Assembly: GCA_042095055.1 (NCBI GenBank)
Contig: JBELBZ010000007.1
Coordinates: 20,710 to 84,709 of the forward strand
Direction of reading: 5' to 3'
Length of the DNA: 64,000 nucleotides
From: UBA8752 sp042095055
GTDB lineage: Bacteria > Bacteroidota > Bacteroidia > Flavobacteriales_D > Sanyastnellaceae
Shown: piece by piece, positions 33,217 to 42,699 of the stretch
Position numbering within the stretch: position 1 is the stretch's first letter
How the letters are laid out: each line of letters starts with the position of its first letter
Translations under genes and position numbers: made by a program
The notes under the pieces: generated by a model
The model's input: only the letters and a program-made list of their open reading frames with translations
What the model was told of the DNA's origin: nothing
Database searches by the model: none

Positions 33217-36165
33217 TTAGTCGGGGCAAGCCAGTCCAAAGGTGGACAATGCCACCAATATATCGCTGGCCGCGACCATGCCGTCTCCATTCAAATCTGG
33301 GTCACCACATTCAGATTGACATCCAAAGGCACCCAGCATGACGAGAATGTCGGCTGCCCCGCGCAAGCCGTCGCCATTAAAGTCTCCTGGACACACCTGT
33401 TCATCCTCGTCACAAATCCCATTTTCATTGAGGTCGTTTAAACAGCGGCCCAGGCAGTCCACCGTAGCCTCACCGTCCACAACCGCGTCGGGAAAGAGGT
33501 CTTCAGGGGCAGCACAACTCCCATTGTCCAAAGTAGCCATGGGATTGTAGTTGCAGTAGTTCTCGTCAGTGCACCCGGCACAACTGGTGAATTCACATGA
33601 ACTGTCGTCATCTGTGGCTTCCCCGTCAAAGTTGCAGGCGGTTGAATCCGTGCAGCCCAGCTGTTCCTCCTCGTCACATATTCCATCGCCATCGTTGTCG
33701 TTCAGACATTGGTCATCGCAATCCACATAACCTTTGTTGAACAGATCCACGGGGAATTGGCATGTGCCATCGTCAATCAGGGCAGTGGGGTCATAGTTGC
33801 AAGCCACCGAAGAGGTGCATCCAGAACAACTTGAGTAGTCGCAGGAACCGTCAGAGACCCACGCACCGGCGTCGTGGTTGCATGCTGCAGGGTTGATGCA
33901 ACCGGCACACGATGTGAAATCACACCCTCCGTCATCGATCGTGGCAGTGCCCAAAAAGTTGCACGCCAGGGCATCCATGCACCCGCTGACTTCTTCTTCA
34001 TCGCACACCCCATTGGCATTGATGTCGTTGTAGCAAGTTCCACTGCAGTCCACAAAGGCTGAGGGGTGCAAATCCTGAATAAACAGGCAGGTCTCATTGG
34101 AGGGTTGGGTGAATGCCGCCTCGAAGTTGCAGGCTTCATTGTCCATGCATCCGTAACAATCAAAAGTGCAACTGCCATCGTCAGCATCGGCATTGGCGTC
34201 ATAGTTGCAGGCCTGAGGGATGGTGCAACCGTCGATCATGCTCAGTCCAGCCCTTTCTTCTCCAGATGTGGCCATCCCTTCACCTTCGCAGCTTGCGAAA
34301 TCACAGGCACCCACTTTATAGAGGTCGGCATCGGGGTCATAATTGCAGGCAAATCCCAGTGGACAAGCTGCGCAGGTGATAAAGTCACATGTGCCGTCAT
34401 CCGCGTTGGCCGCAGGGTCGAAATTGCACGCCTTGGGTGAAGTGCAGCCATCGTACCTGCAAGCGAAATCAATGGTGGCACAAGCTTCGTAGTTGTCAGC
34501 TGTAGTGTCGGTACAGCCTGTTATCCGGAGTGCCGGGCTAAAGCTGTTGGAGTTGCACAATTCAACTTGGCCGTCGCGGTCCACCCCAGCAACCTGCAGT
34601 TCAGAATTCGAAAAGGTGTTGTTGAGCAGAGCGGTAGAAATGTCGGCTGATTGGGTAAAGGCTACGCTGTGCAATTGGAGGGTGCAGTCGTTCATGGCAA
34701 AGGTGTCTGACTCCCCTCCTGCACTCAGTTTGACAGCCTCCCCGCCTGCATTTTCAAACAGGCAGGCTTCGACCAACGTGGCGCCAGAATCTGTCCCGTC
34801 GTGGGCCACCTCCAATCCAGTTGTATTCTCCTTGAGCGTACTGTTTGATACGGTTAAACTGCCAGACCGGTGAATCACCCCTTGAGCGAATCCCGACACT
34901 TTGACTTCCTGTAATTCGGTCATGTGACGCGCCACAACACCGCTGCTGGGTGCCGCATTGCTGCCTGCGATGACGCTGTTTTTGAGGGTGAGGCCCGCGG
35001 CACTGCTTGTGACATCTACAGCATTGCCGGCGGTGGCGTTTATTCGAACCCCATCCACCACAGGGTGGCCAGCCTGGACGATGATTCCATCCAGCACAGA
35101 TTCGACATCGCGCTGCGCTGCATTGGTCCCTGTCAGTCCAGCATTCGCTCCTACCAAGTTGATGCTTGCTCCCACTTCGATGGGACCTTCATCGAAGGTT
35201 CCGGGCTCCAGCTTGATCGTGGTATTGTCGTCTGCAACGTTGACTGCACTTTGGACGGACATTCCAGGAAATACAGTCATGTCCTGGGTGACCATGCTGT
35301 AAGAAACCAGTGTTTGAATTTCCGCGCCGAGATTGGCAGCGACTTCGCGCACATTGTCGTTGTGCACGAGAATGCAACCCGTGAGGTCGTCACCTGGAGC
35401 TTCTAACAAGTACTCGAATCCATCTGCTGTCATGCTGATGGGGAACCCGCTACCGGAACCTACTGGAACCAAGGCGGGGTCAATCTGCACAATGACACCG
35501 CCGCCACCGAGGTCCTGGGGCCCTTCCAAATCGAGTTCACCCACAAAGGAAATGGCATTGACCTCTTGGTCATAATAGTTCGACTCCATGATGGCGATGT
35601 CGCCGAAACCATTGCCCGCGCTCGTAATGTTTTCAATCACAGTATTGGAACAGGTGCTCAGCGCCAAGCCAAAACCGATGGTGCTGTTGCTGACTGTGAG
35701 GTTTTTCAGGGTGTTCTGGCTGGGACCCGTGAGTCCATTTAAATCGATGCAAGTCTTGGTGGATTCACTGACCACAATGTCCTGCAGGGTGAGCCCTGTG
35801 ATGCCCGGTTCACTGTGCACTGCATATGCGTCATTGGCGCCTCCGCCCACAATGGTCAGGTCTTGCAGGGTAATGTTGTTGCTGGACAAGGTGATGCCCC
35901 AGCCGTCCATGGTGGACACGTCGATAATGGAGGTCCCATTGGGATCGCCAGCCAAAGTCAAGGGCATTGAAATGCTCACATGTTCTGTGAACCTCGATGC
36001 TGCCAGCTGAATGAAGTCTCCAGCGGCCGCCTCCGCCATCGCAGCAGCAATGTCATCATAGCTGGCACCGGTGGTCACGTTCAATACGGGCACAATGGGC
36101 GTCACTTGCGCTTGTACACAGTGCACCACAGTAAACAGGAAAAGCGCAGTAAGAATTCGCAGCAT
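33217..36165 (-). CDS. secreted beta-helix protein with GCTD cysteine repeats and dockerin-like C-terminus
   Basis: 982 residues. Signal peptide MLRILTALFLFTVVHCVQAQ, then a right-handed beta-helix of about 530 residues (ITLQDLTIV, LTLQDIVVS, NTLKNLTVS). Ten cysteine units of the type GCTD..ACN(Y/F)D...DDG.C follow, three carrying an EF-hand-like insert (NDNDGDGICDEEE). The C-terminus is the dockerin-like module (CPGDFNGDGLRGAADILVML to FGLACPD). Probably a surface adhesin or matrix protein. It is the tandem paralog of the gene at 36309, sharing the segment around GFGLALS and ENITSAGNGFGDI. Confidence 0.8.
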   Translation of the reverse strand: MLRILTALFLFTVVHCVQAQVTPIVPVLNVTTGASYDDIAAAMAEAAAGDFIQLAASRFTEHVSISMPLTLAGDPNGTSIIDVSTMDGWGITLSSNNITLQDLTIVGGGANDAYAVHSEPGITGLTLQDIVVSESTKTCIDLNGLTGPSQNTLKNLTVSNSTIGFGLALSTCSNTVIENITSAGNGFGDIAIMESNYYDQEVNAISFVGELDLEGPQDLGGGGVIVQIDPALVPVGSGSGFPISMTADGFEYLLEAPGDDLTGCILVHNDNVREVAANLGAEIQTLVSYSMVTQDMTVFPGMSVQSAVNVADDNTTIKLEPGTFDEGPIEVGASINLVGANAGLTGTNAAQRDVESVLDGIIVQAGHPVVDGVRINATAGNAVDVTSSAAGLTLKNSVIAGSNAAPSSGVVARHMTELQEVKVSGFAQGVIHRSGSLTVSNSTLKENTTGLEVAHDGTDSGATLVEACLFENAGGEAVKLSAGGESDTFAMNDCTLQLHSVAFTQSADISTALLNNTFSNSELQVAGVDRDGQVELCNSNSFSPALRITGCTDTTADNYEACATIDFACRYDGCTSPKACNFDPAANADDGTCDFITCAACPLGFACNYDPDADLYKVGACDFASCEGEGMATSGEERAGLSMIDGCTIPQACNYDANADADDGSCTFDCYGCMDNEACNFEAAFTQPSNETCLFIQDLHPSAFVDCSGTCYNDINANGVCDEEEVSGCMDALACNFLGTATIDDGGCDFTSCAGCINPAACNHDAGAWVSDGSCDYSSCSGCTSSVACNYDPTALIDDGTCQFPVDLFNKGYVDCDDQCLNDNDGDGICDEEEQLGCTDSTACNFDGEATDDDSSCEFTSCAGCTDENYCNYNPMATLDNGSCAAPEDLFPDAVVDGEATVDCLGRCLNDLNENGICDEDEQVCPGDFNGDGLRGAADILVMLGAFGCQSECGDPDLNGDGMVAASDILVALSTFGLACPD
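33395..34525 (-). repeat. ten GCTD cysteine-repeat units (coding)
   Basis: Protein-level repeat of about 25-30 residues (longer with calcium-type inserts) within the 982-residue gene. Each unit has an initial cysteine, the ACN(Y/F) core and a C-terminal GxC, commonly followed by a further cysteine. Confidence 0.8.
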
Positions 36166-36184
36166 GACAAAAAGGTCTTAGCTA

Positions 36185-36192
36185 CAAATATA
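36185..36192 (-). promoter_or_regulatory. -7 element of the 982-residue repeat-protein gene
   Basis: TATATTTG on the minus strand, an exact TAnnTTTG match, in an AT-rich spacer, ending 20 bases before the ATG at 36165. A clear -33 element is not seen. Confidence 0.4.
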
Positions 36193-36258
36193 CGAGATTA
36201 AGCGATTAATTATACGTATTCGAGGGTCAATTTTTTTGGGCCTGTCGCTTTCAGCCAT

Positions 36259-36285
36259 AAAAAAAGGGGCCTGAACAGGCCCCTT
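36259..36285 (-). terminator. intrinsic terminator of the giant cysteine-repeat gene
   Basis: AAGGGGCC at 36264-36271 and GGCCCCTT at 36278-36285 form an 8-pair stem with a 6-base loop. On the minus strand it is followed by seven T's. It lies 24 bases after the stop codon of the gene at 36309. Confidence 0.85.
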
Positions 36286-36308
36286 ATTCATGGTTCAAAT
36301 AGCGTGTT

Positions 36309-39300
36309 TCACTCACAGTATGTCCCGAAGTAACTCAGCATTGCCAGCACGTCTGAAGCCGTTACGAAGCCGTCCATATCCAAATCAGCGTCACCGCAGT
36401 CAGCGGCGCAACCGTAAGCTGCCAGGACTACCAGCACGTCGCTGGCAGTGCGCACGCCGTCTTCATTGAAGTCGCCAGCACACACATCGTCCTCGTTGCA
36501 AATGCCATCTCCATCTTCGTCATTGTTATTGACCGTTCCATCAGGGTTGCAGGTGGCACATTCTGTCTCTGGAAATACACAGGACCCGTCGTTGTCTGTG
36601 GCATTGGTATTGAAATTGCAGGCCAACGGATCATCGCAACCGCTGAGTTCTAATTCATCACAGACGCCATCGCCATCCGCATCATTGATGCACCCACCTG
36701 AGCAGTCGAGATATGGCTCTTCAGGATAAGTGCACGATCCGTCTTCAATGGCCGCACCGGGTTCGTAGTTGCAGGCTGTTGCATCGGTACACCCTGTCTC
36801 GTCTTCATCACAAATGCCATCACCGTCAGCATCATTCAGGCATTCGCCAAAACAGTTGAGATAGTCTTTGCCGTACAATGAGGCCGGTGTTGTGCACGAT
36901 CCATCATCGAATTGGGCGGCTGAATTGTAATTGCATGCGCTGGGGTCTGTACAACCACCACAGCTTGAGTATTCGCAGGACCCATCGTCAAAGTCGGCTG
37001 ATGCCGTATAGTTACACGCCAAAGGATCTGTGCAGGCACTCAACTCGTCTTCGTCGCAGATTCCGTCGTTATCCGAATCGTTCACACATTCTCCGCCGCA
37101 ATCCAAATTGGTGACGTTGTACAGGTCCAATACGTAGATGCAACTTCCATCATCGGTGATGGCCCCTGAGGCATAGTTGCAACCTTCGGGGTCTGTGCAA
37201 CCTTGACAAGATGCATAGTCACAAGAACCGTCATTGATGGTCGCCGATTCCACGTGGTTGCACGCTCCAGGGTTGGTACAACCTGCACATGAGATGTAGT
37301 CACAAGAGCCATCATTTTCTGTAGCTGTATCCATGAAATTACAGGCAGTAACGTCATCACAGCCTCCAATTTCTAGGGGGTCACATACGCCGTCTCCGTC
37401 GGTATCGGAGAGACAGTCCCCATCACAGTTCAAATAGGTTTCAGTGGGATAAGTGCAGCTGTTGTTGATGGTGGCATCGGGATTGTAGTCACATGCTGTG
37501 GGGTCTGTACAACCCAAGCATGATACATAATCGCAATCGTTGCTTGGATTTGTAGCAGCTGCATCAAAATTGCACGCTGTGTTGTCCATACATCCCGAGC
37601 AAGACAAGAAGTCGCACGTGCCGTCATCTTGGGTGGCCAAGGCATTGTAATTGCAAGCGCCTGCATTGGTGCATCCTGAAATCTCATCAGGGTCGCACAC
37701 GCCGTTGCCGTCTGCATCTTCCAGGCAGTCACCGTTGCAGTCTACTGCATCGCTTCCATAAAGATCGTTGGGGTAAATACAGGCACCATCTAAGCTTGCG
37801 GCTCCGTCATAGTTACAAGCTTCTATATCCATGCAGCCCGCACATGTCTCATAGTCACATGACCCATCGTTGATTTCAGCGGAAGCATCATAGTTGCAGG
37901 CCTCGTTGTCGGTGCACCCAGCGCAGGAGGTGAACTCACATGTTCCATCATCTGTGATGGCCTGCATGTCGTAGTTGCATGCCAGCGCGTCTGTGCATCC
38001 CGTGACCTCTTCCTCGTCACAAATCCCATTGCTGTTTGCGTCGTTGTTGCATTCTCCGGCACAATTGACATTGGGGTTTCCATAGAGCTCTAAGGGGTAT
38101 GTACATGTGGATGTCGACAGAGTCGCCGAAGCATCATAGTTGCAGGCGCTGGCATTGGTACAGCCCGCACAGCTGTCGAATTCGCAATCGGCATCTTCTC
38201 CAAAGTTGCAGGCAAAAGAAAGGTTGCACACCTCCAAGGAGATCATGCCTGCAGACTGTCCATAGCTGCAACCAAAGGTCAATTGTGGCAGAATATCTGG
38301 GTCGTAGTTCGATGCAGCAGGGTCACCACAGCAACTGAGGTAATCACATGTGGTGCCGTCGTGAATGAGCACCGTCGGATCATAGTTACAGAATCCTTCA
38401 ATGGCACAACCTGCACATGAGGTGTATTCACAATTGCCAGCGTCGACACCAGCAGCAGCATCATAATTGCATGCGCCTTGATCTGTGCACCCGCCATAGA
38501 TGCATGAACCATCTTCTACTCCGGCGCCTGCGTTGAAATTGGTCGCCGTTTCATCGGTACAACCAAATACGCGGCACGAGCCATCGTCAACGGTTGCATC
38601 AGCATCGTAATTGATCGCATCAGGATTCGTGCAGCCCCGGCAACTGGTGAAATCGCAATTGTCGGCATCGATGATGGCAGACTCGTCATAGTTGCATGCC
38701 CTCGGGTTCAGGCATCCGGAGCAGCTGTCATATTCACAATCTCCCAAATTGAAATTCGCATCCATGTCATAGTTGCAAGCATTGGCATCGGTGCAACCAT
38801 AGAAATAGCAAAGGCCATTGTTCAAGTTGGCGCTTGGATCGTAGTTGTCGGCCTCAGGATTCGTGCAGCCTGGTAACAGACAGGAACCATCGTCATAAAT
38901 CGCAGAAGATTGGTAGTTCAATGCTTGTTCATCCGTACATCCGCGGCATGAATTGAACTCACAGCTTCCTGCTTCAAGGGTAGCAGAGCTGTTGTAATTA
39001 CAGGCAATGGGGTTCAAGCAACCAGAACATGACTGGTATTCACAGCTTCCGTCTTCTGCTCCTGCAGCAGCGTTGTAATTGCAGGCGTTTTCATCTGTGC
39101 AACCGCCATATAGACAGTTGCCGGAATTCATGGAGGCGCACTGCTCATAGTTTACTGCAGACGGGTCATCACAGGCATCAATCGAAATGACTGGATTGCT
39201 GAAGTCATTTTGCTCACAAAGTGCAACGCGCGTTGCAAGGTCTGTGCCTATGACCTGCTCTTCAGACAGGGTATAAGTCCCGCCCGAAATGTCAAGGGCA

Positions 39301-40865
39301 CAATCGCCGTCAAACCTAAAAGCGTGGCGATGAAGGGTAGCTGTCCCTCCTGAAATGATGAGGGAATCTAAAGGGTCAGCAGAGGATACAACGAAGGCGT
39401 CGGCTCCTGCGTTTCTGAAAGTACCGTCGCTGATGCGAAAGATGTCTTGGCTGCCATTGGCAGATTCCATGCGCAGACCTTCGCGGTTGTCTTGGATAAT
39501 GGGGCGGGTCAGTTCCAATTGGCCGCCCTTGAAAACGACAGCAACGGGCCAGTTGCGCAAGGAACAATCAATGAGCTCCGCATTGCCCAGCAGTTCCAAT
39601 CCTACTGGAGTGGTGCTTCCATCCTCCTCGAACCAGCCTCGAATGACACTGTTCTTTATCATCACATTGTCGGCGCCAGCGGCCACCGAAAGCCCCTGTT
39701 GTTTGCCCGCCGTCGCCAAGATTCGAACGCCATCCATTGTAACGTTTGAGGCCGATATCACCACGCCTCCTTCGAAAATGGCTTCGGTAGTCCTAGAAGG
39801 GTCGTCAGCAGCCAAGCCCTGGTTGGGCCCCAAAATTGTGATGGCCTTTGAGATGGTCACCGTCTCCGTGTCATACACCCCTGGCAAAGCCACGCGGATG
39901 ACATCTTCTGCCGCTGCGTTCTGGATGGCCTCTTGAAGAGACATTCCAGGCCATACTTCGAGCTCACCGCTCAACAGGTTTTTTCCGAGCAGGCTTTCAA
40001 TTCCAAGGTCTTCGGAAAGAGACTGGGACAAGTCGCCAACGATTTCAGGCGCACACAAGACATAACCCAGGGGATTGCCGTCATATGTCGTGGTGCCTGT
40101 CAGCTGGTGATACAAGCCCGCCTGCATGTCAATGTCGAAATTGAATCCGATTCCTGGATCAACCGTTGTTGTATCAGATTGCACTACAATTCCTCCAAGG
40201 CCGTCACCTTGAGGGCCCTCTAACTTCATTTCCCCCTCGAAGGTTAAAGTCTGGGTCACTTTGTCGGTGTATGCACTTTCCAAAATGCCGATGTCACCGA
40301 ACCCATTTTCTGAGGATGTGAAATTCCGCACTACTGTGTTTTGGCAACTGCTCAAAGCCAAGCCAAATCCACTGCTGGAACCCACAACTTCGCAGTCTTC
40401 AATGAGGTTCGTTCCTGGGCCCTCGAGGCCATTGAGGTCAATTCCTGAAGTGGCGTTGTTGAGCACGCGGACGTTGCGAAGGGTGATGTCTGTGGCTCCC
40501 GGGTCAGAATGGATGCCATAACCCTCGTGGGAAATGTCACTGAGTACAGTGATGTTCTCCAGGGTAATTCCGCTGGAAGACAACAAAATTCCCCAGCTTG
40601 CCGTGTTGCGAATGTCGATGACCGTTCCCCCTCCTGCGTCGCCTTTCAGGGTGAGCGGCTTTTGGATGGACAACGTCTCGTTAAACGTCAATGCGTTCAA
40701 CATCACAACATCGCCGTCTGAAGCTGCTTCAATGGCACCCGCTATGCTCATGTAAGCATCCCCCGTATTGGTGTTTTCTACAGGAAATGTTTGTGCGCTC
40801 AGCTGGATGAGCGAGAGGCTCAAAAGACAGGCAAAAAATGCTCGAAACTGGCAAGAAGGGTCCAT
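36309..40865 (-). CDS. giant secreted beta-helix protein with about 27 GCTD cysteine repeats and dockerin-like C-terminus
   Basis: 1518 residues from MDPSCQFRAFFACLLSLSLI. After the signal peptide (ending near LSAQ) comes a beta-helix of about 530 residues homologous to that of the 982-residue neighbour. About 27 cysteine units follow (GCTDENACNYNAAAG, GCLNPIACNYNSSAT and so on), about seven with EF-hand/thrombospondin-3-like inserts (NDADGDGICDEDE). It ends with the dockerin-like module (VCAGDFNEDGVRTASDVLVV to FGTYCE). Expected to be an extended, disulfide- and calcium-stiffened surface stalk. Compared with its neighbour it mainly differs by repeat expansion. Confidence 0.8.
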   Translation of the reverse strand: MDPSCQFRAFFACLLSLSLIQLSAQTFPVENTNTGDAYMSIAGAIEAASDGDVVMLNALTFNETLSIQKPLTLKGDAGGGTVIDIRNTASWGILLSSSGITLENITVLSDISHEGYGIHSDPGATDITLRNVRVLNNATSGIDLNGLEGPGTNLIEDCEVVGSSSGFGLALSSCQNTVVRNFTSSENGFGDIGILESAYTDKVTQTLTFEGEMKLEGPQGDGLGGIVVQSDTTTVDPGIGFNFDIDMQAGLYHQLTGTTTYDGNPLGYVLCAPEIVGDLSQSLSEDLGIESLLGKNLLSGELEVWPGMSLQEAIQNAAAEDVIRVALPGVYDTETVTISKAITILGPNQGLAADDPSRTTEAIFEGGVVISASNVTMDGVRILATAGKQQGLSVAAGADNVMIKNSVIRGWFEEDGSTTPVGLELLGNAELIDCSLRNWPVAVVFKGGQLELTRPIIQDNREGLRMESANGSQDIFRISDGTFRNAGADAFVVSSADPLDSLIISGGTATLHRHAFRFDGDCALDISGGTYTLSEEQVIGTDLATRVALCEQNDFSNPVISIDACDDPSAVNYEQCASMNSGNCLYGGCTDENACNYNAAAGAEDGSCEYQSCSGCLNPIACNYNSSATLEAGSCEFNSCRGCTDEQALNYQSSAIYDDGSCLLPGCTNPEADNYDPSANLNNGLCYFYGCTDANACNYDMDANFNLGDCEYDSCSGCLNPRACNYDESAIIDADNCDFTSCRGCTNPDAINYDADATVDDGSCRVFGCTDETATNFNAGAGVEDGSCIYGGCTDQGACNYDAAAGVDAGNCEYTSCAGCAIEGFCNYDPTVLIHDGTTCDYLSCCGDPAASNYDPDILPQLTFGCSYGQSAGMISLEVCNLSFACNFGEDADCEFDSCAGCTNASACNYDASATLSTSTCTYPLELYGNPNVNCAGECNNDANSNGICDEEEVTGCTDALACNYDMQAITDDGTCEFTSCAGCTDNEACNYDASAEINDGSCDYETCAGCMDIEACNYDGAASLDGACIYPNDLYGSDAVDCNGDCLEDADGNGVCDPDEISGCTNAGACNYNALATQDDGTCDFLSCSGCMDNTACNFDAAATNPSNDCDYVSCLGCTDPTACDYNPDATINNSCTYPTETYLNCDGDCLSDTDGDGVCDPLEIGGCDDVTACNFMDTATENDGSCDYISCAGCTNPGACNHVESATINDGSCDYASCQGCTDPEGCNYASGAITDDGSCIYVLDLYNVTNLDCGGECVNDSDNDGICDEDELSACTDPLACNYTASADFDDGSCEYSSCGGCTDPSACNYNSAAQFDDGSCTTPASLYGKDYLNCFGECLNDADGDGICDEDETGCTDATACNYEPGAAIEDGSCTYPEEPYLDCSGGCINDADGDGVCDELELSGCDDPLACNFNTNATDNDGSCVFPETECATCNPDGTVNNNDEDGDGICNEDDVCAGDFNEDGVRTASDVLVVLAAYGCAADCGDADLDMDGFVTASDVLAMLSYFGTYCE
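36485..39180 (-). repeat. about 27 GCTD cysteine-repeat units (coding)
   Basis: The array makes up 60 percent of the 1518-residue gene. Unit length varies: about 25-27 residues for simple units, 45-55 for those with a calcium-type insert (pattern C.G.C.ND.D.DG.CDEDE). Nucleotide identity between units is low, so the array is old and not a fresh tandem duplication. Confidence 0.8.
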
Positions 40866-41041
40866 GCTTAAAACTACTGATGAAATCAACGAGTCTGAAA
40901 ATATTTCAACTCAGTATTTAGGTTATTAAATAGTCAATATGCTGGCTTAGGTAATTATTATACCGTTTACACAAAATTCTAAATCATCAAAGTGGAGGTT
41001 CACTTGAAAAATGGTACATTCAGGAACCAATACAAATTGTC
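40866..41041. other. AT-rich divergent spacer
   Basis: This 176-base spacer between the giant repeat gene (minus) and the small secreted repeat protein (plus) is clearly richer in A and T than its surroundings. It must hold both promoters. I could not find a convincing -33/-7 pair on either strand. Confidence 0.5.
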
Positions 41042-41491
41042 ATGCTTAGAATCACCCTTGTTGTGGCCGCTCTTTTCGTAGCGTTTACGTCACAAGCACA
41101 GTTGTCTCTCAGTGCTACTGCTTACTCAACAAGATGCTCAGGAAGTGCCACAGGGCTGGTTGAGCTCGAGTCTTCTGGTGCTGTTGGCAACGTCACCATT
41201 TTGACCAATGTCGATCTAACTGCCATGGAAGCCGGGGACTACACGATTTCTGCTGAGGACGAGTCAGGACAGCAAGCTTCTGTGAGCTTTACCATTCTTG
41301 ACCATCCAGCCATGTGCGGTTGCACCTACCCTACTGCCTTTAATTATGACAATACTGCAGAAGTAGACAATGGTTCTTGTGTCTTTTCCTCAGATCAAAG
41401 TTGCCTTGCCGACATTGTCCCCGATGGTATTGTGGGAACCAACGACTTACTCCAGCTTCTGGTAGAGTTTGGAGTGGTGTGTTCAGAATAA
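41042..41491 (+). CDS. small secreted protein with one GCTY repeat and half a dockerin-like module
   Basis: 149 residues. Signal peptide MLRITLVVAALFVAFTSQAQ, a short beta-rich domain (LSLSATAYSTRCSGSATGLV), a single cysteine unit (GCTYPTAFNYDNTAEVDNGS) and one half of the dockerin-like module (DGIVGTNDLLQLLVEFG, then VVCSE). It looks like a miniature of the giant protein encoded divergently next to it. Whether it is a partner or a decayed copy is open. Likely exported. Confidence 0.7.
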   Translation: MLRITLVVAALFVAFTSQAQLSLSATAYSTRCSGSATGLVELESSGAVGNVTILTNVDLTAMEAGDYTISAEDESGQQASVSFTILDHPAMCGCTYPTAFNYDNTAEVDNGSCVFSSDQSCLADIVPDGIVGTNDLLQLLVEFGVVCSE

Positions 41492-41516
41492 AGAAAGAGC
41501 TTCCCTTACACTGGGC

Positions 41517-42248
41517 TCATTCAGCATCTGAACTAGAAGACATGGTGTGAAAGACGTTTTGTACGTCTTCATCCTCTTCCAATTTCTCAATCAACTTCTC
41601 GACCTCAAGGGTTTCTTCAGCTCCGAGGGCTTTTGTTGTTGATGGTATGCGGTCAAAACCGGACTCCACAATCTCAATTTCGTCCTCCTCCAGCTTCTTT
41701 TGAATGCCTCCATAGCTTTCAAAAGGACCGTAGATGACGATTGAATCTTCATCCACCCCTATTTCCTCAGCTCCGAAATCGATGAGTTCCAACTCGAGCT
41801 CCTCGGCATCGCGGCCTTCAGCGGAGATTTTAAAGTGGCAAACATGGGCGAACATGAATTCCACACTTCCGGTGGTTCCCAGGTTGCCGTTGCATTTGTT
41901 GAAATAACTCCGGACGTTGGCCACCGTGCGGTTGTTGTTGTCGGTGGCCGTTTCCACAAATACGGCAATACCGTGGGGGCCATATCCTTCGAAGGTGACC
42001 TGCTTTAGGTCCACTGCATCCTTATCTGTGGCTTTTTTAATGGCCCGCTCGATGTTGTCTTTGGGCATATTGGCCGCCCTGCAATTCTGAATGACTGCAC
42101 GGAGCCGGGCATTCAAGTCGGGGTCAGCAATGCCACCACCTTCCTTGATGGATAAAATGATGTCTTTGTTGAGTCTTGCAAACGTCTTGGACATGGCTGC
42201 CCAGCGCTTCATCTTTCTCTCCTTCCTGAATTCAAAGGCTCTTCCCAT
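41517..42248 (-). CDS. yebC: YebC/PmpR family protein
   Basis: 243 residues from MGRAFEFRKERKMKRWAAMS, the standard start of this family. NKDIILSIKEGGGIADPDLN, NMPKDNIERAIKKATD and YEGYGPHG-like FEGYGPHGIAVFVETATDNN are conserved blocks, and the acidic C-terminus is typical. The family was described as transcriptional regulators; recent work links members to translation of proline-rich stretches. Cytoplasmic. The frame extends 19 codons upstream without homology. Convergent with the small repeat protein, 25 bases apart. Confidence 0.92.
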   Translation of the reverse strand: MGRAFEFRKERKMKRWAAMSKTFARLNKDIILSIKEGGGIADPDLNARLRAVIQNCRAANMPKDNIERAIKKATDKDAVDLKQVTFEGYGPHGIAVFVETATDNNNRTVANVRSYFNKCNGNLGTTGSVEFMFAHVCHFKISAEGRDAEELELELIDFGAEEIGVDEDSIVIYGPFESYGGIQKKLEEDEIEIVESGFDRIPSTTKALGAEETLEVEKLIEKLEEDEDVQNVFHTMSSSSDAE

Positions 42249-42321
42249 ATCGCTAAGATACCTTTGGTTTTTGCAGTGTTGAGACGTAACCCTGAAGGTA
42301 TTCACCCCGTATGTGGTGGAA

Positions 42322-42693
42322 ATGTCACGTCAGATGCGCTCCATCCTCTCTTCCTTTCTGTTGGTTTTTATCGCCTTTACTGGCACTGCTCAAACACCAA
42401 CCAGCTCAGAGCTGCACCGTCCTTCGTCGTTTGACAACAGCTATGCCGGAACACTGCCCGTGGACGCGCATGCCCGCTTATCGGGTGAAGAACGGTTTGG
42501 GTTCATCGCCATTTTTGAAGTGCGGGTTGGTCCTGGAGTTGTCAAAACCTTGGAGGTGCGGCAGTATTTCGCGAATGAGGAAATTGCGGTCCAGGGCTTC
42601 ATGCGCGTCAAGGCCTCCCTCTCAGGACAGGCCCATTTGGTGCATGTCCATTGGATCTCCCCCACCGAGGGTGGGGTGACCATTGGGAATTGA
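42322..42693 (+). CDS. small secreted protein of unknown function
   Basis: 123 residues from MSRQMRSILSSFLLVFIAFT, with a signal peptide ending near GTAQ. The mature part has no motif I know; it reads as a small beta domain (RFGFIAIFEVRVGPGVVKTL, then HLVHVHWISPTEGG). GTG codons at 42313 and 42316 are possible earlier starts. It ends 6 bases from the convergent membrane protein gene. An overlapping frame at 42311-42679 is less plausible because it lacks a signal peptide pattern. Confidence 0.55.
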   Translation: MSRQMRSILSSFLLVFIAFTGTAQTPTSSELHRPSSFDNSYAGTLPVDAHARLSGEERFGFIAIFEVRVGPGVVKTLEVRQYFANEEIAVQGFMRVKASLSGQAHLVHVHWISPTEGGVTIGN

Positions 42694-42699
42694 CCTAGA

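Noticed and set aside
33395..39180. Regularly spaced short repeats resembling a CRISPR array
   Set aside because: The period is in codons, the repeats are conserved at the protein level only, and they lie inside two long genes.
42311..42679. Alternative frame overlapping the small secreted protein
   Set aside because: The frame at 42322 gives a clean signal peptide ending GTAQ; the alternative gives a cysteine- and proline-rich sequence without pattern.
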